The position numbers and the translations under genes were made by a program. A model generated the notes under the pieces. It was not told where the DNA came from. It saw only the letters and a program-made list of their open reading frames with translations, and did no database searches. Source: Pseudomonas wadenswilerensis (GTDB lineage Bacteria; Pseudomonadota; Gammaproteobacteria; Pseudomonadales; Pseudomonadaceae). From it: a DNA stretch of 64,000 nucleotides. Below, in pieces: positions 25,624 through 36,100 of this stretch. Position 1 is the first letter of the stretch; each line of letters starts with the position of its first letter. The stretch lies in NCBI RefSeq assembly GCF_900497695.1, contig NZ_UIDD01000007.1, forward strand, positions 682,001 through 746,000. The letters run 5' to 3'.

Positions 25624-28600
25624 TTACCAGCGCGTGCGACTGTACAGCGCCGGTGCCGCACCCAGGTCCTTGACCGTCAGGCCCTGATTCAGCGGCACCG
25701 CCTGCATGGCCGCCGGGTCTATGACCTCGACGCGAAAGTGTGGCAGCGACTCAGGCACAGCAAGCCCATAAGCACTAAGCATGGGTCTTTGGGAAAAGTA
25801 GTGCTTAAGTACCGAGCTGTAACCCGACAAGGAATCGGCCGAGATCAGGCCGATGTTGGGGTCATAGAAGTGGAATACCGAGCGCCCTTGTTCCTGACGC
25901 ACGGCCATCAGCATGGAATGGTTGGGGGTATTGATCTGCAGATAGGCGTTGTGTCGCTCATCCGCCAGGCGTTTGATGACTGCCTCCAGCTCAAGGTTGC
26001 CTGGCAGGGTCCTCACTGCAGACCCACCGCTACCGTGCAGCACCCCAAGCGCTTTGCTGAACAGAACCGCTTCGCTGCTCTGGGCATCCGCCGCCACCAG
26101 ATACATCCTGTCCATCAGCGCGTGTTCGCTGCCCCCTTCCAGTGCTACAGCCATGGTGCGTGCCAATGGCAGACAGCGGCCGTTGTCCGGGCGGGTCACC
26201 AGGATTTGCGGCGCCGGCCGGTAACTCCTCGCCCCATGCAGACGCAGCTTTCTGCCATGAGCTCCGGCACGGGCGAAGGCTTGCTGCCAGTGCTGCTCAA
26301 GCTCCAAGCGATTGATCCTGCCTGCCAGTGCGCCAAGTTGATGAGGTGTGAGGTTCGAATCGGGACGTATGAACAGCCGTTTCAAATGCACCAGATCACG
26401 CCGGGCGCGCAGATCCACACCGGGGACGGTAAGCATTCCGTAATCCCGCAGTCCCTGTTGAAACTCCGTCTTCTTGTTGCTGAGGTTTTGCCAGTCCTTG
26501 CACAGCTTGGCGTAACGTTGCTCCACCTGCTTTGCCGGCATGAGCTCGTGACGGGCAAAATTCCCTCCCCCGAGCAGCTCTTCTGTTCGTACCCATTCAC
26601 GCCCCGACTCGACTTTGTAGAAATCCGGAGCCATCAACAAGACGGACCGTTCCTGATACGCAGTGGCTGCCGTGCTGCGTGCCAACCGCGCCGACGTCCT
26701 GGCACTGGGTAGATCGACGAAATCCTGGTATTTCATCAGCCGGTTGCCGCCAGCCTGTTGAAAGCGGGCCGCCCAGACCGGCTCGGGGACAACCATCGGC
26801 TCCAGGTCCAGGCGGGTGCGCCGGGCAGCCATCAGGTCGAAAGCCATGTGACCGTGCTCCGGGTGACGACCTACCAACAGGAAATGGCTGCTACTGGCCT
26901 TGTTGACCTTGTCCCAGCTGTGCACCACCCTGACCTTGATATCGAAGAAGCCGTGCTTTGCCATGTAGGCTCTGACTGTTCGCAAAAGCGGGCCAGGGCG
27001 TTGCTTGCCGGTGGCGAGCAAGCGCGAGACTTTCGGATACTTGCGCAAATCGGCGAGGAAGCCCTGCTCAAGCAATGTTTGCGACTCACTGAGACTGGCT
27101 GCTTGTGCACTGCGCAGCTCCTCGGCCCTGAATTCGGGCGCAGCGTGCTCGACAACAATCCGTACGTCGCGGCCGTCCGCCAGCTTGCCCGCCTGTCGCT
27201 CGAACCTCAGCAACCGAGCATCCGCCAGGTTCAGCTCATGCCAGCCTTTGACCGATTCACCCAAGGTGAGCGCACTGTTATCGAGGCTGATGACCTTACC
27301 CTCGCCCAGGCTCAAACCCGCCTGCAGCACCTTGTTGCTGTCCTTTGCCAATACCACTACGCGGTAACCGGCTGGCAGGCGCTTGATGTCATCCAGGCAA
27401 TAAAGCTGTTGACCGCTCCCCCCCAGAAACCCCTCGACAGTATCGGCCCCGGGCAGGCTCACCAGCCGTTGCAGCGTCTGCGCATCAATCACCCCGGCGC
27501 GTTGCTGCAGATGCAGAACGCCTTCCAGCGGGCCGGCAGCGTCACTGATGGCAGCCGGCACCAAATTCAGTTGCGCCAGCATCAGCGCACGCTGGCGGGG
27601 CGACAGGCTGATCAACAGGTCCAGCGACTTGCTGTAGCCTTCGGTTAGCGAAGATGAACGAATCAGCGCGACCAGGTTGCGCACGTCGGCGGCCAAGTGC
27701 GCCGCTGCCGACACCGCGCGAGCCACAGGCCTGGCCAGGACCGCCAGATCGCCAGCGCCGACGAAAACCAACGTCAGCTTGCCCAGGGCAATATCCGCCT
27801 GGGCCTGGCGGTAGACATCGCCCCGATCAGCAACGTCCAGCATCCGCTCATCGAAGTACAGAGTGCCCGCCGCCAGTGCCACGTCCATCGAGGCAAGTGC
27901 CATCGGCATCGCCAAGCCTTCGAATGGCACCATTACCACCATCGAGACCAAGGTCGTGCCGAACTGCATCAGGCGTTCTGCAGCCTGCGTCCAGCGTTGC
28001 TGATTCTCTTCCTGGGCAGTGAAGACCGCGCTATTGAGGTTGCTTTTGATCATCTCCAGATCAGCCGCAAGCAACTGTGGCATGACCTCACCACCGCCAA
28101 AGGTCAACTGCGATTGATAAAAAGTCACATCGGTCAGCCTGAGCGAGCGCTTGGCGATAATGGCGGTGCGCTCGATCACGCCGTTGTCAAAATCCGACAG
28201 ATGCGAGCGGATGAACCGCTCCAGGGCAACCGAGGTATCGTCGGCCACCCACGGATATACACTGCCAGTGGTCAGTGAAACCAGAAAGCCGCCAGCGTGG
28301 TCTCTCACCGCCAGTAGATTGGGTACAACCTTGTCCGTGACCTTTACCACCTCGGCAACCAGATCACCCGACACCCAACGATCAAGAACATGGCGCAAGG
28401 GGCCATTGGTGCTGGCGAGCAGTCGTGTCATTACGCCATTGAAACGGTGATGGGCAAAGCTCTGGTATTGCTGCTTGAACGCGTCATCACTCGCCAACTG
28501 GACAAAGTCCTCCATCACCGCGGCCTGCACGCGAGTACGCAGTTGAGCATCGAGGACCAGTGGCAGCAGCGGCGCGGGTAGCCCAGGTGAGGCTGACGGC

Positions 28601-30525
28601 AATTGATCGACGTAGTTTACGAGGTTGCGTTGATGCTCACCCAAGGCTACCTGACGGACGCTGAACACTTCCTTGCGTGAATGACTGGCGCTGCCCAGGA
28701 AAGTCACCGGCGTTTTCGGCTGAAAGGACAGCGTCTGGTTCAGCAGCGCCAGGTTGATGGACCGCGGATCCATACCTGCTGCCTGCGCATCCTGCTGCAA
28801 ACAGCGGATGATGGTCTCGTCGATATGCTGCGCCTGGCCGAGGACCAGCCCCGTGGTTTGGGAAGTGTCCAGCGCGGGAGCCGCCACAGTGCCAGTGTCT
28901 TTCGGCTGCGGCTGCTTCAAGCCCTGCAGTTGTCGGTAGCGCTCGCTGATGGTGAACGCAGCCCTGAGCGCCTCGCGCTGCAACTTTTCTGCCTTAAGCG
29001 ATAGCACGGCTTTTACCGTGACCAGCCCCAACAGGTCAGGAACCGCTTGCTTGGCATAGGCGGGCGCTGCTGCGGCGCGCTTGCGTAGCCGCGTGGCCTG
29101 ACGCTCCAATTGCTGATTGTGCTTTTGCAAGCGCTGGATATCCGCTAGCAATTGGGCCTGAGACGTCGAGGTGGGGGCTTCGCGTGCTTGTCGCCTTTTG
29201 CCTTGCGCCTCAACCAGCGGCACCTGCCAAGGCTCCGAACGCCAGGGCAGTTGGACCGCCGGTTGAGTATATTCCTCTGCTGCGACGAATGATCCTGCTG
29301 AGGAATACGCGACTGCCGAATCCTTTGCTTGGGTGACGACACGCTCGCTGCCATCCTGCTCGCGAACAACCTGGGTAAGCTGCTTCAAATTCAAAGGGGG
29401 CTTGCCGGCATAGTATTTTTCACCCGGTATAAAGCCTGGCGCACCCCAGCCCACCAGTAACTCAAGCCCTGCCCCCAAGAGCGTCGGCTTCAGGCTCAGG
29501 TCGGGTCTGGACTGTTCCTTTTCGCGGGTATCGCGCAACCAGTCCCAGGGATTGATGCGCTCCAGCAGCTCATTGCCCGTCATGTTCGGGGCGCGCTGTG
29601 CGAACTGGCTCCTGAGGTTGTCGACAACGACTTCAAGATCCAGATCGGCCAGCTTCCCGTCAAGTGCCTGCAGCAGGATGTGCAACTGAGCATCGTCGAG
29701 CCCGGGCAGTTTCCTGGCGAGCGTCAACACCAGCGCCTCGCGGGTGTCCCGCTGTGACTGGTTACCCAACTGCACCGCTGCCGCCATCGGCAACCCCAGA
29801 TACCAGGCACCAAGCACCACCGGCAAGCCAAAGGCACCGAACACCCCGAAGCTGGCGGGGATTGCAGCCAGGACGCTAGCGCGCATCACCAGGCTTGCCG
29901 GGTTGAGCGGCGCGCCTTGCGGGTTCACCTCCTCAACCGCGGGGTGCGCCTGCGCCCAGATCCGTGCCATCAGCGGATCCGCCAGTACCCGCTCGGCCAA
30001 TTCATTGCGCAGCTCTGCTACTTGCTGATCAGTGATCAACTGCGGATCACAGTCGTTGACCATGGCTACCACCACCTTGAAGAAAGCATCGCCCTCAAGG
30101 TCGAGTGAACGGTATTCACCGCGGCTTACTGCACCGATACGCGTAGGCTCCAGCCTGATCCTGGCAGCCTGCTCCAGCTGCACAGCGTCCAGTTGTCCAG
30201 GCTCCAGCAGGCAAGCCGGATCGGTAATGTCGACCCCGTACAGCACCTGGCCATCCACACCCTCGAGCACCAGGGTGTTGCATTCGAGCACACCACTGGC
30301 CACCAGTAGCCCCGGTAGCAGGGTCATGGCAATGTTTTCTTCAACCGCGGCCGTGCGCAGGGCCTGGGCAACACGTTGCAGGTTCGTGCCGGACAGATTC
30401 GCAACCGCCGCCGGCCGTTGTTCGCTGACAAGGTACTCGGTCGGTGTGTACTGACGGTTCAGTGGTGGGTTGGAGACCAAGGGCATGGCTGCGCTTCCAT
30501 GAAAAACCGGAAGCGCAGTAGACAC
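25624..30525 (-). CDS. Large toxin-like protein with YopT/C58-like C-terminal triad
   Basis: A 1633-residue protein without signal peptide. Layout by eye: N-terminal domain 1-200; hydrophobic segment about 212-253; Ala/Gln-rich coiled-coil region 455-530; DUF6543-like central part 590-960 with a hydrophobic pair at 853-890 (TTLVSMVVMVPFEGLAMPMA). At 1170-1280 there is a region with HFLLVGRHP and FDLMAA resembling a cysteine-protease/deamidase fold but with no Cys at the expected place. The C-terminal region 1440-1580 has Cys1451 (NGRCLPLARTMAVALEGG), His1536 (NTPNHSMLMAV) and Asp1555 (FHFYDPNIG), the order and context of family C58 cysteine peptidases such as YopT. Substrate unknown. It sits between two glucan operons, convergent with the barrel protein. 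The C58 call is from motifs only. Confidence 0.7.
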   Translation of the reverse strand: MSTALPVFHGSAAMPLVSNPPLNRQYTPTEYLVSEQRPAAVANLSGTNLQRVAQALRTAAVEENIAMTLLPGLLVASGVLECNTLVLEGVDGQVLYGVDITDPACLLEPGQLDAVQLEQAARIRLEPTRIGAVSRGEYRSLDLEGDAFFKVVVAMVNDCDPQLITDQQVAELRNELAERVLADPLMARIWAQAHPAVEEVNPQGAPLNPASLVMRASVLAAIPASFGVFGAFGLPVVLGAWYLGLPMAAAVQLGNQSQRDTREALVLTLARKLPGLDDAQLHILLQALDGKLADLDLEVVVDNLRSQFAQRAPNMTGNELLERINPWDWLRDTREKEQSRPDLSLKPTLLGAGLELLVGWGAPGFIPGEKYYAGKPPLNLKQLTQVVREQDGSERVVTQAKDSAVAYSSAGSFVAAEEYTQPAVQLPWRSEPWQVPLVEAQGKRRQAREAPTSTSQAQLLADIQRLQKHNQQLERQATRLRKRAAAAPAYAKQAVPDLLGLVTVKAVLSLKAEKLQREALRAAFTISERYRQLQGLKQPQPKDTGTVAAPALDTSQTTGLVLGQAQHIDETIIRCLQQDAQAAGMDPRSINLALLNQTLSFQPKTPVTFLGSASHSRKEVFSVRQVALGEHQRNLVNYVDQLPSASPGLPAPLLPLVLDAQLRTRVQAAVMEDFVQLASDDAFKQQYQSFAHHRFNGVMTRLLASTNGPLRHVLDRWVSGDLVAEVVKVTDKVVPNLLAVRDHAGGFLVSLTTGSVYPWVADDTSVALERFIRSHLSDFDNGVIERTAIIAKRSLRLTDVTFYQSQLTFGGGEVMPQLLAADLEMIKSNLNSAVFTAQEENQQRWTQAAERLMQFGTTLVSMVVMVPFEGLAMPMALASMDVALAAGTLYFDERMLDVADRGDVYRQAQADIALGKLTLVFVGAGDLAVLARPVARAVSAAAHLAADVRNLVALIRSSSLTEGYSKSLDLLISLSPRQRALMLAQLNLVPAAISDAAGPLEGVLHLQQRAGVIDAQTLQRLVSLPGADTVEGFLGGSGQQLYCLDDIKRLPAGYRVVVLAKDSNKVLQAGLSLGEGKVISLDNSALTLGESVKGWHELNLADARLLRFERQAGKLADGRDVRIVVEHAAPEFRAEELRSAQAASLSESQTLLEQGFLADLRKYPKVSRLLATGKQRPGPLLRTVRAYMAKHGFFDIKVRVVHSWDKVNKASSSHFLLVGRHPEHGHMAFDLMAARRTRLDLEPMVVPEPVWAARFQQAGGNRLMKYQDFVDLPSARTSARLARSTAATAYQERSVLLMAPDFYKVESGREWVRTEELLGGGNFARHELMPAKQVEQRYAKLCKDWQNLSNKKTEFQQGLRDYGMLTVPGVDLRARRDLVHLKRLFIRPDSNLTPHQLGALAGRINRLELEQHWQQAFARAGAHGRKLRLHGARSYRPAPQILVTRPDNGRCLPLARTMAVALEGGSEHALMDRMYLVAADAQSSEAVLFSKALGVLHGSGGSAVRTLPGNLELEAVIKRLADERHNAYLQINTPNHSMLMAVRQEQGRSVFHFYDPNIGLISADSLSGYSSVLKHYFSQRPMLSAYGLAVPESLPHFRVEVIDPAAMQAVPLNQGLTVKDLGAAPALYSRTRW

Positions 30526-30564
30526 CGATACCCGGCCCCGGGCTTGTACAGAACGCTCAAGCCG

Positions 30565-32775
30565 TCATTGCGGGCGCAAAATCAACACCCCCAGCGGCGG
30601 CAGGTTCAACCCCAGCGACAACGGCTGGCCATGGCTGGACAACGCCTGGCTGGCCACTTCACCGAGGTTGCCGTAATTGGACCCGGCATAACCCTCGGCA
30701 TCGCTGTTGAACACCTCGACCCAGCGCTCGCCAAACGGCACACCGATGCGATAACTCTCGCGCGGCACCGGAGTGAAGTTGGCCACCACCAGCAACGGCT
30801 CGCCGTCAGCGCTCCAGCGCAGCCAGGCATAGACGCTGTTGTGCGCATCATCGCCGATCAGCCACTGAAAGCCTTGCGGCAGGCAGTCCTGCTGGTGCAG
30901 GGCCCGCTCGTCGCGGTACAAACGGTTGAGGTCGCTGACCAGGCGCTGCACGCCCAGGTGCTCGGGGTACTTGAGCAGGTACCAGTCCAGTTCGCTGTCA
31001 TGGTTCCACTCGCGCCACTGGCCGAACTCGCAGCCCATGAACAGCAGCTTCTTGCCCGGATGGGTCCACATGAAGGTCAGGTAGGCGCGCAGGTTGGCGA
31101 ACTTCTGCCAGCGATCGCCAGGCATCTTGTCGATCAGAGAGTGCTTGCCGTGCACCACCTCGTCATGGGAAATCGGCAGGATGAAATGCTCGGAATAGGC
31201 ATAGATCAGGCCGAAGCTCATCTCGTTGTGGTGATAGGTGCGGTGGATCGGGTCGTTCTGGATGTAGTGCAGGGTGTCGTGCATCCAGCCCATGTTCCAC
31301 TTGTAGGCAAAGCCCAGGCCGCCCTGCTGGGTCGGCTGGCTGACGCCCGGCCAGGCCGTGGACTCTTCGGCGATCACCAGGGCACCGGGGGCTTCCAGCG
31401 CCACCACGTCGTTGAGGTGACGCAAGAAGTCGATGGCTTCCAGGTTCTCGCGGCCGCCGTGGCGGTTGGGCACCCACTCCCCAGCCTTGCGTGAATAGTC
31501 GCGGTAGAGCATCGACGCCACGGCATCGACACGCAGGCCGTCGATATGGAAATGCTTGAGCCAGTGCAGCGCCGAGGCCAGCATGAAACCGTGCACTTCG
31601 GTGCGGCCAAGGTTGTAGATCAGCGTGTCCCAGTCCTGGTGGAAACCCTCCAGCGGGTTGTCGTACTCGTACAAGGCGGTGCCGTCGAAGCGCGCCAGGC
31701 CGTGGGTGTCGGTCGGAAAATGCGCCGGCACCCAGTCGAGAATCACCCCGATGCTCGCCTGATGGCAGGCATCGATGAACGCGGCAAAGTCTTCGGCGCT
31801 GCCGTAGCGCGCGGTCGGCGCGAACATCGACAATGGCTGGTAACCCCAGGAGCCGCCAAAGGGATGCTCCATGATCGGCATCAGCTCGATATGGGTGAAG
31901 CCCAGTTGCTGGATATACGGCACCAGGCGCTCGGCCAGTTCGCGCCAGTTGTAGAAGCGTGCCACTTCACCGTTGTCGTCCAGCTCGCACTGCCAGGAGC
32001 CGGCGTGCAGTTCGTAGATAGACAGCGGCGCGCTGGTGACCTGGCGTTCGCCGCGCTGCTGCATCCAAGTCTGATCCTGCCAGTCATGGGCCAGGGGGCC
32101 GGCGACCCTCGAGGCGGTGCTCGGCGGCAACTCGGTGGCACGGGCCAGCGGGTCGGCCTTGAGCGGCAGGATGCCTTCGCGCCCGAGCACTTCGTATTTG
32201 TAGGCTTCGCCAGCCTGCAGGCGCGGCACGAACAGCTCCCAGACCCCGGACGGATGGCGCAGGCGCAGGGGGTGACGGCGCCCGTCCCAGTTGTTGAAAT
32301 CGCCCACCACCGAGACCCGCCGCGCATTCGGCGCCCACACCGAAAAGCGCACGCCGTCGACACCTTCGACCGTCACCGGTTGCGCCCCCATGGCACCGGA
32401 CAGGTCTCGATGATTGCCCTCGGCGAACAAGTACAGGTCCATGTCGCCGAGCAGTGGCCCGAAGCTGTACGGATCTTCAGTGATCTGCTCACCGCCCGCC
32501 CAGTTGATCTGCAACAGGTACGGCTGCGGCTCCCGCAGATGAGTGATGAACAACCCCGGTACCGGGCCCTGCTCCAGCTCTGCCAATACGCGACTGCCGT
32601 CGCGAGCCAACACCCGCACGTTCAGGGCATTGGGCAGATAGGCGCGGACAAACTGGCCACCAGCACCATCCGGGTGCGGGCCGAGCACCGCGAACGGGTC
32701 GGTGTGTTCGGCTCTTACCAGGGCATCGATATCGCGCTGCCCCAGTCCTCCTTCCTCGCGCTTGCGTTGAATCAT
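30565..32775 (-). CDS. glgB: 1,4-alpha-glucan branching enzyme GlgB
   Basis: A 736-residue GH13 enzyme that makes alpha-1,6 branches. It has an N-terminal CBM48 tandem ([40 protein letters not shown]), ELHAGSW, then [22 protein letters not shown]. The nucleophile Asp is in [17 protein letters not shown], the acid/base Glu in [13 protein letters not shown], and the third Asp in [16 protein letters not shown]. The ATG directly abuts the treS stop codon (TAAATG), so translation is coupled. It is the last gene of the glgE-treS-glgB unit. Confidence 0.96.
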   Translation of the reverse strand: MIQRKREEGGLGQRDIDALVRAEHTDPFAVLGPHPDGAGGQFVRAYLPNALNVRVLARDGSRVLAELEQGPVPGLFITHLREPQPYLLQINWAGGEQITEDPYSFGPLLGDMDLYLFAEGNHRDLSGAMGAQPVTVEGVDGVRFSVWAPNARRVSVVGDFNNWDGRRHPLRLRHPSGVWELFVPRLQAGEAYKYEVLGREGILPLKADPLARATELPPSTASRVAGPLAHDWQDQTWMQQRGERQVTSAPLSIYELHAGSWQCELDDNGEVARFYNWRELAERLVPYIQQLGFTHIELMPIMEHPFGGSWGYQPLSMFAPTARYGSAEDFAAFIDACHQASIGVILDWVPAHFPTDTHGLARFDGTALYEYDNPLEGFHQDWDTLIYNLGRTEVHGFMLASALHWLKHFHIDGLRVDAVASMLYRDYSRKAGEWVPNRHGGRENLEAIDFLRHLNDVVALEAPGALVIAEESTAWPGVSQPTQQGGLGFAYKWNMGWMHDTLHYIQNDPIHRTYHHNEMSFGLIYAYSEHFILPISHDEVVHGKHSLIDKMPGDRWQKFANLRAYLTFMWTHPGKKLLFMGCEFGQWREWNHDSELDWYLLKYPEHLGVQRLVSDLNRLYRDERALHQQDCLPQGFQWLIGDDAHNSVYAWLRWSADGEPLLVVANFTPVPRESYRIGVPFGERWVEVFNSDAEGYAGSNYGNLGEVASQALSSHGQPLSLGLNLPPLGVLILRPQ

Positions 32776-35700
32776 TTACTGCTCTCCCCAGGTACTGATC
32801 AGACCATGCAGGCCATGCAAAGGCACGGCCAGCCAATTCGGACGGTTCTCGGCTTCGTAGAGGATTTCGTAGGCGGCCTTCTCGAGACTGAACAACGCCA
32901 GCGCCGCCTGCTCGCCGTCGCCATGCTCCCAGGCATGGGGCATGGCCGCACTGGCCAGACCATAAGCCTCGACAAAAGCATGCCGGGCCTGGTGCAGGTA
33001 ACGCCGGGCGACGCGTTGACGTGCCTGGCGGGCAGCCTCGGAAAGGTCGACAGCGGAAGCACTGCGCAGCACCATCGCTGCAGCATAGTCGAAGGAACGC
33101 AGCACGCCGCTGACGTCCTTGTACGGGCTGTGCTTGGCCCGGCGCTCATCGAGTGGCCGCGCCGGTTCACCCTCGAAATCGATCAGGTAGGCATCGCCCT
33201 GAACCACCAGCACCTGGCCCAGGTGCAGGTCACCATGCACGCGCATCAACAGCCCACCCACCGCTTGCTTGCTGAGTTCGGCAATGTGCTTGAGCAAGCT
33301 CTTGCGCTGCTGTTGCAGATCGTCGATCAGGGCCTGGCTGTCGCTGTCGAGGCTGGCACGGTGTTCCAGCAGCAGGTCCAGGGCGCGGGTCAGCTGGGCA
33401 CCGACCTGTTTGTTCCAGGCCTGGCTGTCGCGGCGGGTGCTGGCCCGCGGCTGGAACGCAGGGTCGGCGCTGGGCGCGGCCAGCAGCAGGTGCATCTCGC
33501 CCAGGCGCTGGCCGAGCAAGGCGGCGAAGTCGGCCAGATCCTGCAGGGCATCGGTGTGCACATCCTGGTCTTTGCTCGAAGGCTCCATCTCGTCGCGAAT
33601 GGCCCGTTCCAGGTTGTTCTGAGTCCAGTCCCAGGCGTCGCCCTGGTTGCTCAGGTAGCCCTGCGCGATCATCAGCAGATGCGGCTGGGCCTGGGCGTCC
33701 ACGCGGCTGACCCAGCCCAGCAGCGGCGAGATATTGGCAAAACCGGCGGTGGTCAGGTAGGCGCTCATTTCCAGTTCCGGGTGCACCCCGGGGTTGACCC
33801 GGCGGATCAGCTTGAGCACCAGGCTGGCGCCGACCACCACCGAACTGTTGGACTGCTCGGCGCTCAGGTAGCGGACTACCGCGTCGTCCCCCAGGTTCAG
33901 CGCCGCCAGCTGCCCGGTGGCCTCAAAACGCAGCTCACCCTCGCTGCAGGGCAGACGCAAGCCGTCCCGGCAGCCGCTGAGCACGGCGCGCACGAAGCTC
34001 TCCAGGACGAAGCCATCGGTGATCAAGCCCACCTGACGACCGCGACGGACCCGGGCCAGGGCCAGTTGCTGCGGCGCCGGGCTGTTGATGTGCTCTTCGG
34101 CGATCAAGCCGAATGGCAATTGATAGCGGCTGCTCTGGCCACCGCCCTGCACTTCGATCTCGCTAAGCAGCACCGGGCTGGTCGCGGCGCCAAAGCGCAC
34201 GCCATAGATGATCTGCACCTGTTCGATGCGGGTTTCCTTGCCGGCGAACCAGCGGCGCTTGGGCAGGTACTGGGGCAGGATGCCGTCTTGCAAGGTGACC
34301 CGTGACGGCGCTTCCAGCAGCTCTTCCATGCGTTTTTTCAGCACCAGGGTGGTGAACTCCGGCAGGCTCTGGGCCGGTTCCACATGCCAACTGGGCATCT
34401 GGTCCTTGTCAGCCAGCAGGAACCAGTAAAAACCATAGGGCGGCAGGGTCAGCAGGAACGGCAACTGGCCGATTGGCGGGAAGGCACTGCCACCGAGCAT
34501 TTCCACCGGCACCTTGTCGGCGTACTGCTGCAGCTCAAGCTCCGCCGCCTGCGCAGCGCGCGATACGTTGGCGACGCAGAGGATGATCTCGCTCTTGCCA
34601 TCAGGGCCGGTGTACTCACGGATATAGGCGAGGATCCGCCGGTTGCTCGGCGTGAGCATCTTCAGGGTGCCGCGGCCAAAGGCCTTCTGCTGCTTGCGGA
34701 CCGCCAGCAGGCGCCGGTTCCAGTTCAGCAGCGAGTGCGGGTCATGGGCCTGAGCTTCGACGTTGACCGCCTGGAAGCCGTACAGCGGGTCCATGATCGG
34801 CGGCAGCACCAGGCGCGCAGGGTCGGCACGGGAGAAACCACCGTTGCGGTCGATCGACCACTGCATTGGCGTGCGTACGCCATCGCGGTCGCCCAGGTAG
34901 ATGTTGTCGCCCATGCCGATCTCGTCGCCGTAATACAAGGTCGGCGTGCCGGGCATCGACAGCAGCAGGCTGCACAGCAGCTCGACCCGCCGCCGGTCCC
35001 GTTGCAGCAACGGCGCCAGACGCCGGCGAATGCCGAGGTTGATCCGCGCGCGGCGGTCCTCGGCGTAGTAGTTCCACAGGTAATCGCGCTCGCGATCAGT
35101 GACCATTTCCAGGGTCAGCTCATCATGGTTGCGCAAGAAGATCGCCCACTGGCAGTTGGCCGGAATCTCCGGGGTCTGGCGCAGGATGTCGGTGATCGGG
35201 AAGCGGTCTTCCTGGGCCACGGCCATGTACATGCGCGGCATCAGCGGGAAGTGAAAGGCCATGTGGCATTCGTCGCCCTGCCCTTCGCCAAAATACAGCT
35301 GAGTGTCTTCAGGCCACTGGTTGGCTTCGGCCAGGAGCATGCGGTCGGGGTAGTTGGCGTCGATTTCGGCGCGGATCTTCTTCAGCACCTGATGGGTTTC
35401 GGGCAGGTTCTCGTTGTTGGTGCCGTCACGCTCGATCAGGTACGGGATGGCGTCCAGGCGCAGGCCGTCGACGCCCAGGTCGAGCCAGTAGCGCATGACC
35501 CCGAGCACCGCCTTGAGCACTTGCGGGTTGTCGAAGTTGAGGTCCGGCTGGTGCGAGTAGAAACGGTGCCAGAAGTACTGGCCGGCCACCGGGTCCCAGG
35601 TCCAGTTGGATTTCTCGGTGTCGAGGAAGATGATCCGCGTACCGTCGTACTTCTGGTCGCTGTCGGACCACACATAAAAGTCCCGGGCCTTGCTCCCCGG

Positions 35701-36087
35701 CTTGGCGCGCCGGGCCTTCTGGAACCACGGGTGCTGGTCGGAGGTGTGGTTGATGACCAGCTCGGTGATTACCCGCAGGCCGCGTTTGTGCGCCTCGGCA
35801 ATGAAGCGTTTGACGTCGGCCAGGGTGCCGTAGTCGGGGTGCACCGCCTTGTACTCGGCGATGTCGTAGCCATCGTCGCGGCGAGGCGAAGGGTAGAACG
35901 GCAGCAGCCACAGGGTGTTGACCCCAAGCTCGGCGATGTAGTCGAGCTTGGCGATCAGGCCGGGAAAGTCACCGATGCCGTCGTTGTTGGAATCGAAGAA
36001 GGACTTGACGTGTACCTGGTAGATGATCGCGTCTTTGTACCACAGTGGATCATCGATAAAGGCGGCTGGGCGGGCGCGCTTGGCCAT
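32776..36087 (-). CDS. treS: Trehalose synthase TreS fused to maltokinase
   Basis: 1103 residues. The N-terminal GH13 part (1 to about 560) interconverts trehalose and maltose: DAIIYQVHVKSFFDSNNDG at the start, nucleophile Asp in GLRLDAIPYLIERDG, Glu in MLLAEANQWPEDTQ, and Asp in FLRNHDELTLEMV. The C-terminal part (about 640-1100) is a Pep2-type maltokinase with the phosphotransferase motif HGDLHLGQ (His951) and YLIDFEGEPARPLDERR, making maltose 1-phosphate with ATP. The fused form channels maltose to GlgE. ATG 36087 is chosen for its RBS aaggagtcgagc; the frame runs 15 codons further upstream into the glgE end. Confidence 0.95.
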   Translation of the reverse strand: MAKRARPAAFIDDPLWYKDAIIYQVHVKSFFDSNNDGIGDFPGLIAKLDYIAELGVNTLWLLPFYPSPRRDDGYDIAEYKAVHPDYGTLADVKRFIAEAHKRGLRVITELVINHTSDQHPWFQKARRAKPGSKARDFYVWSDSDQKYDGTRIIFLDTEKSNWTWDPVAGQYFWHRFYSHQPDLNFDNPQVLKAVLGVMRYWLDLGVDGLRLDAIPYLIERDGTNNENLPETHQVLKKIRAEIDANYPDRMLLAEANQWPEDTQLYFGEGQGDECHMAFHFPLMPRMYMAVAQEDRFPITDILRQTPEIPANCQWAIFLRNHDELTLEMVTDRERDYLWNYYAEDRRARINLGIRRRLAPLLQRDRRRVELLCSLLLSMPGTPTLYYGDEIGMGDNIYLGDRDGVRTPMQWSIDRNGGFSRADPARLVLPPIMDPLYGFQAVNVEAQAHDPHSLLNWNRRLLAVRKQQKAFGRGTLKMLTPSNRRILAYIREYTGPDGKSEIILCVANVSRAAQAAELELQQYADKVPVEMLGGSAFPPIGQLPFLLTLPPYGFYWFLLADKDQMPSWHVEPAQSLPEFTTLVLKKRMEELLEAPSRVTLQDGILPQYLPKRRWFAGKETRIEQVQIIYGVRFGAATSPVLLSEIEVQGGGQSSRYQLPFGLIAEEHINSPAPQQLALARVRRGRQVGLITDGFVLESFVRAVLSGCRDGLRLPCSEGELRFEATGQLAALNLGDDAVVRYLSAEQSNSSVVVGASLVLKLIRRVNPGVHPELEMSAYLTTAGFANISPLLGWVSRVDAQAQPHLLMIAQGYLSNQGDAWDWTQNNLERAIRDEMEPSSKDQDVHTDALQDLADFAALLGQRLGEMHLLLAAPSADPAFQPRASTRRDSQAWNKQVGAQLTRALDLLLEHRASLDSDSQALIDDLQQQRKSLLKHIAELSKQAVGGLLMRVHGDLHLGQVLVVQGDAYLIDFEGEPARPLDERRAKHSPYKDVSGVLRSFDYAAAMVLRSASAVDLSEAARQARQRVARRYLHQARHAFVEAYGLASAAMPHAWEHGDGEQAALALFSLEKAAYEILYEAENRPNWLAVPLHGLHGLISTWGEQ

Positions 36088-36100
36088 GCTCGACTCCTTT

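Noticed and set aside
25738..26712. Plus-strand 324-codon frame
   Set aside because: Antisense to the C-terminal part of the toxin-like gene, where a consistent triad is found.
31546..34305. Plus-strand 919-codon frame
   Set aside because: Antisense across glgB and treS; long only because of high GC.
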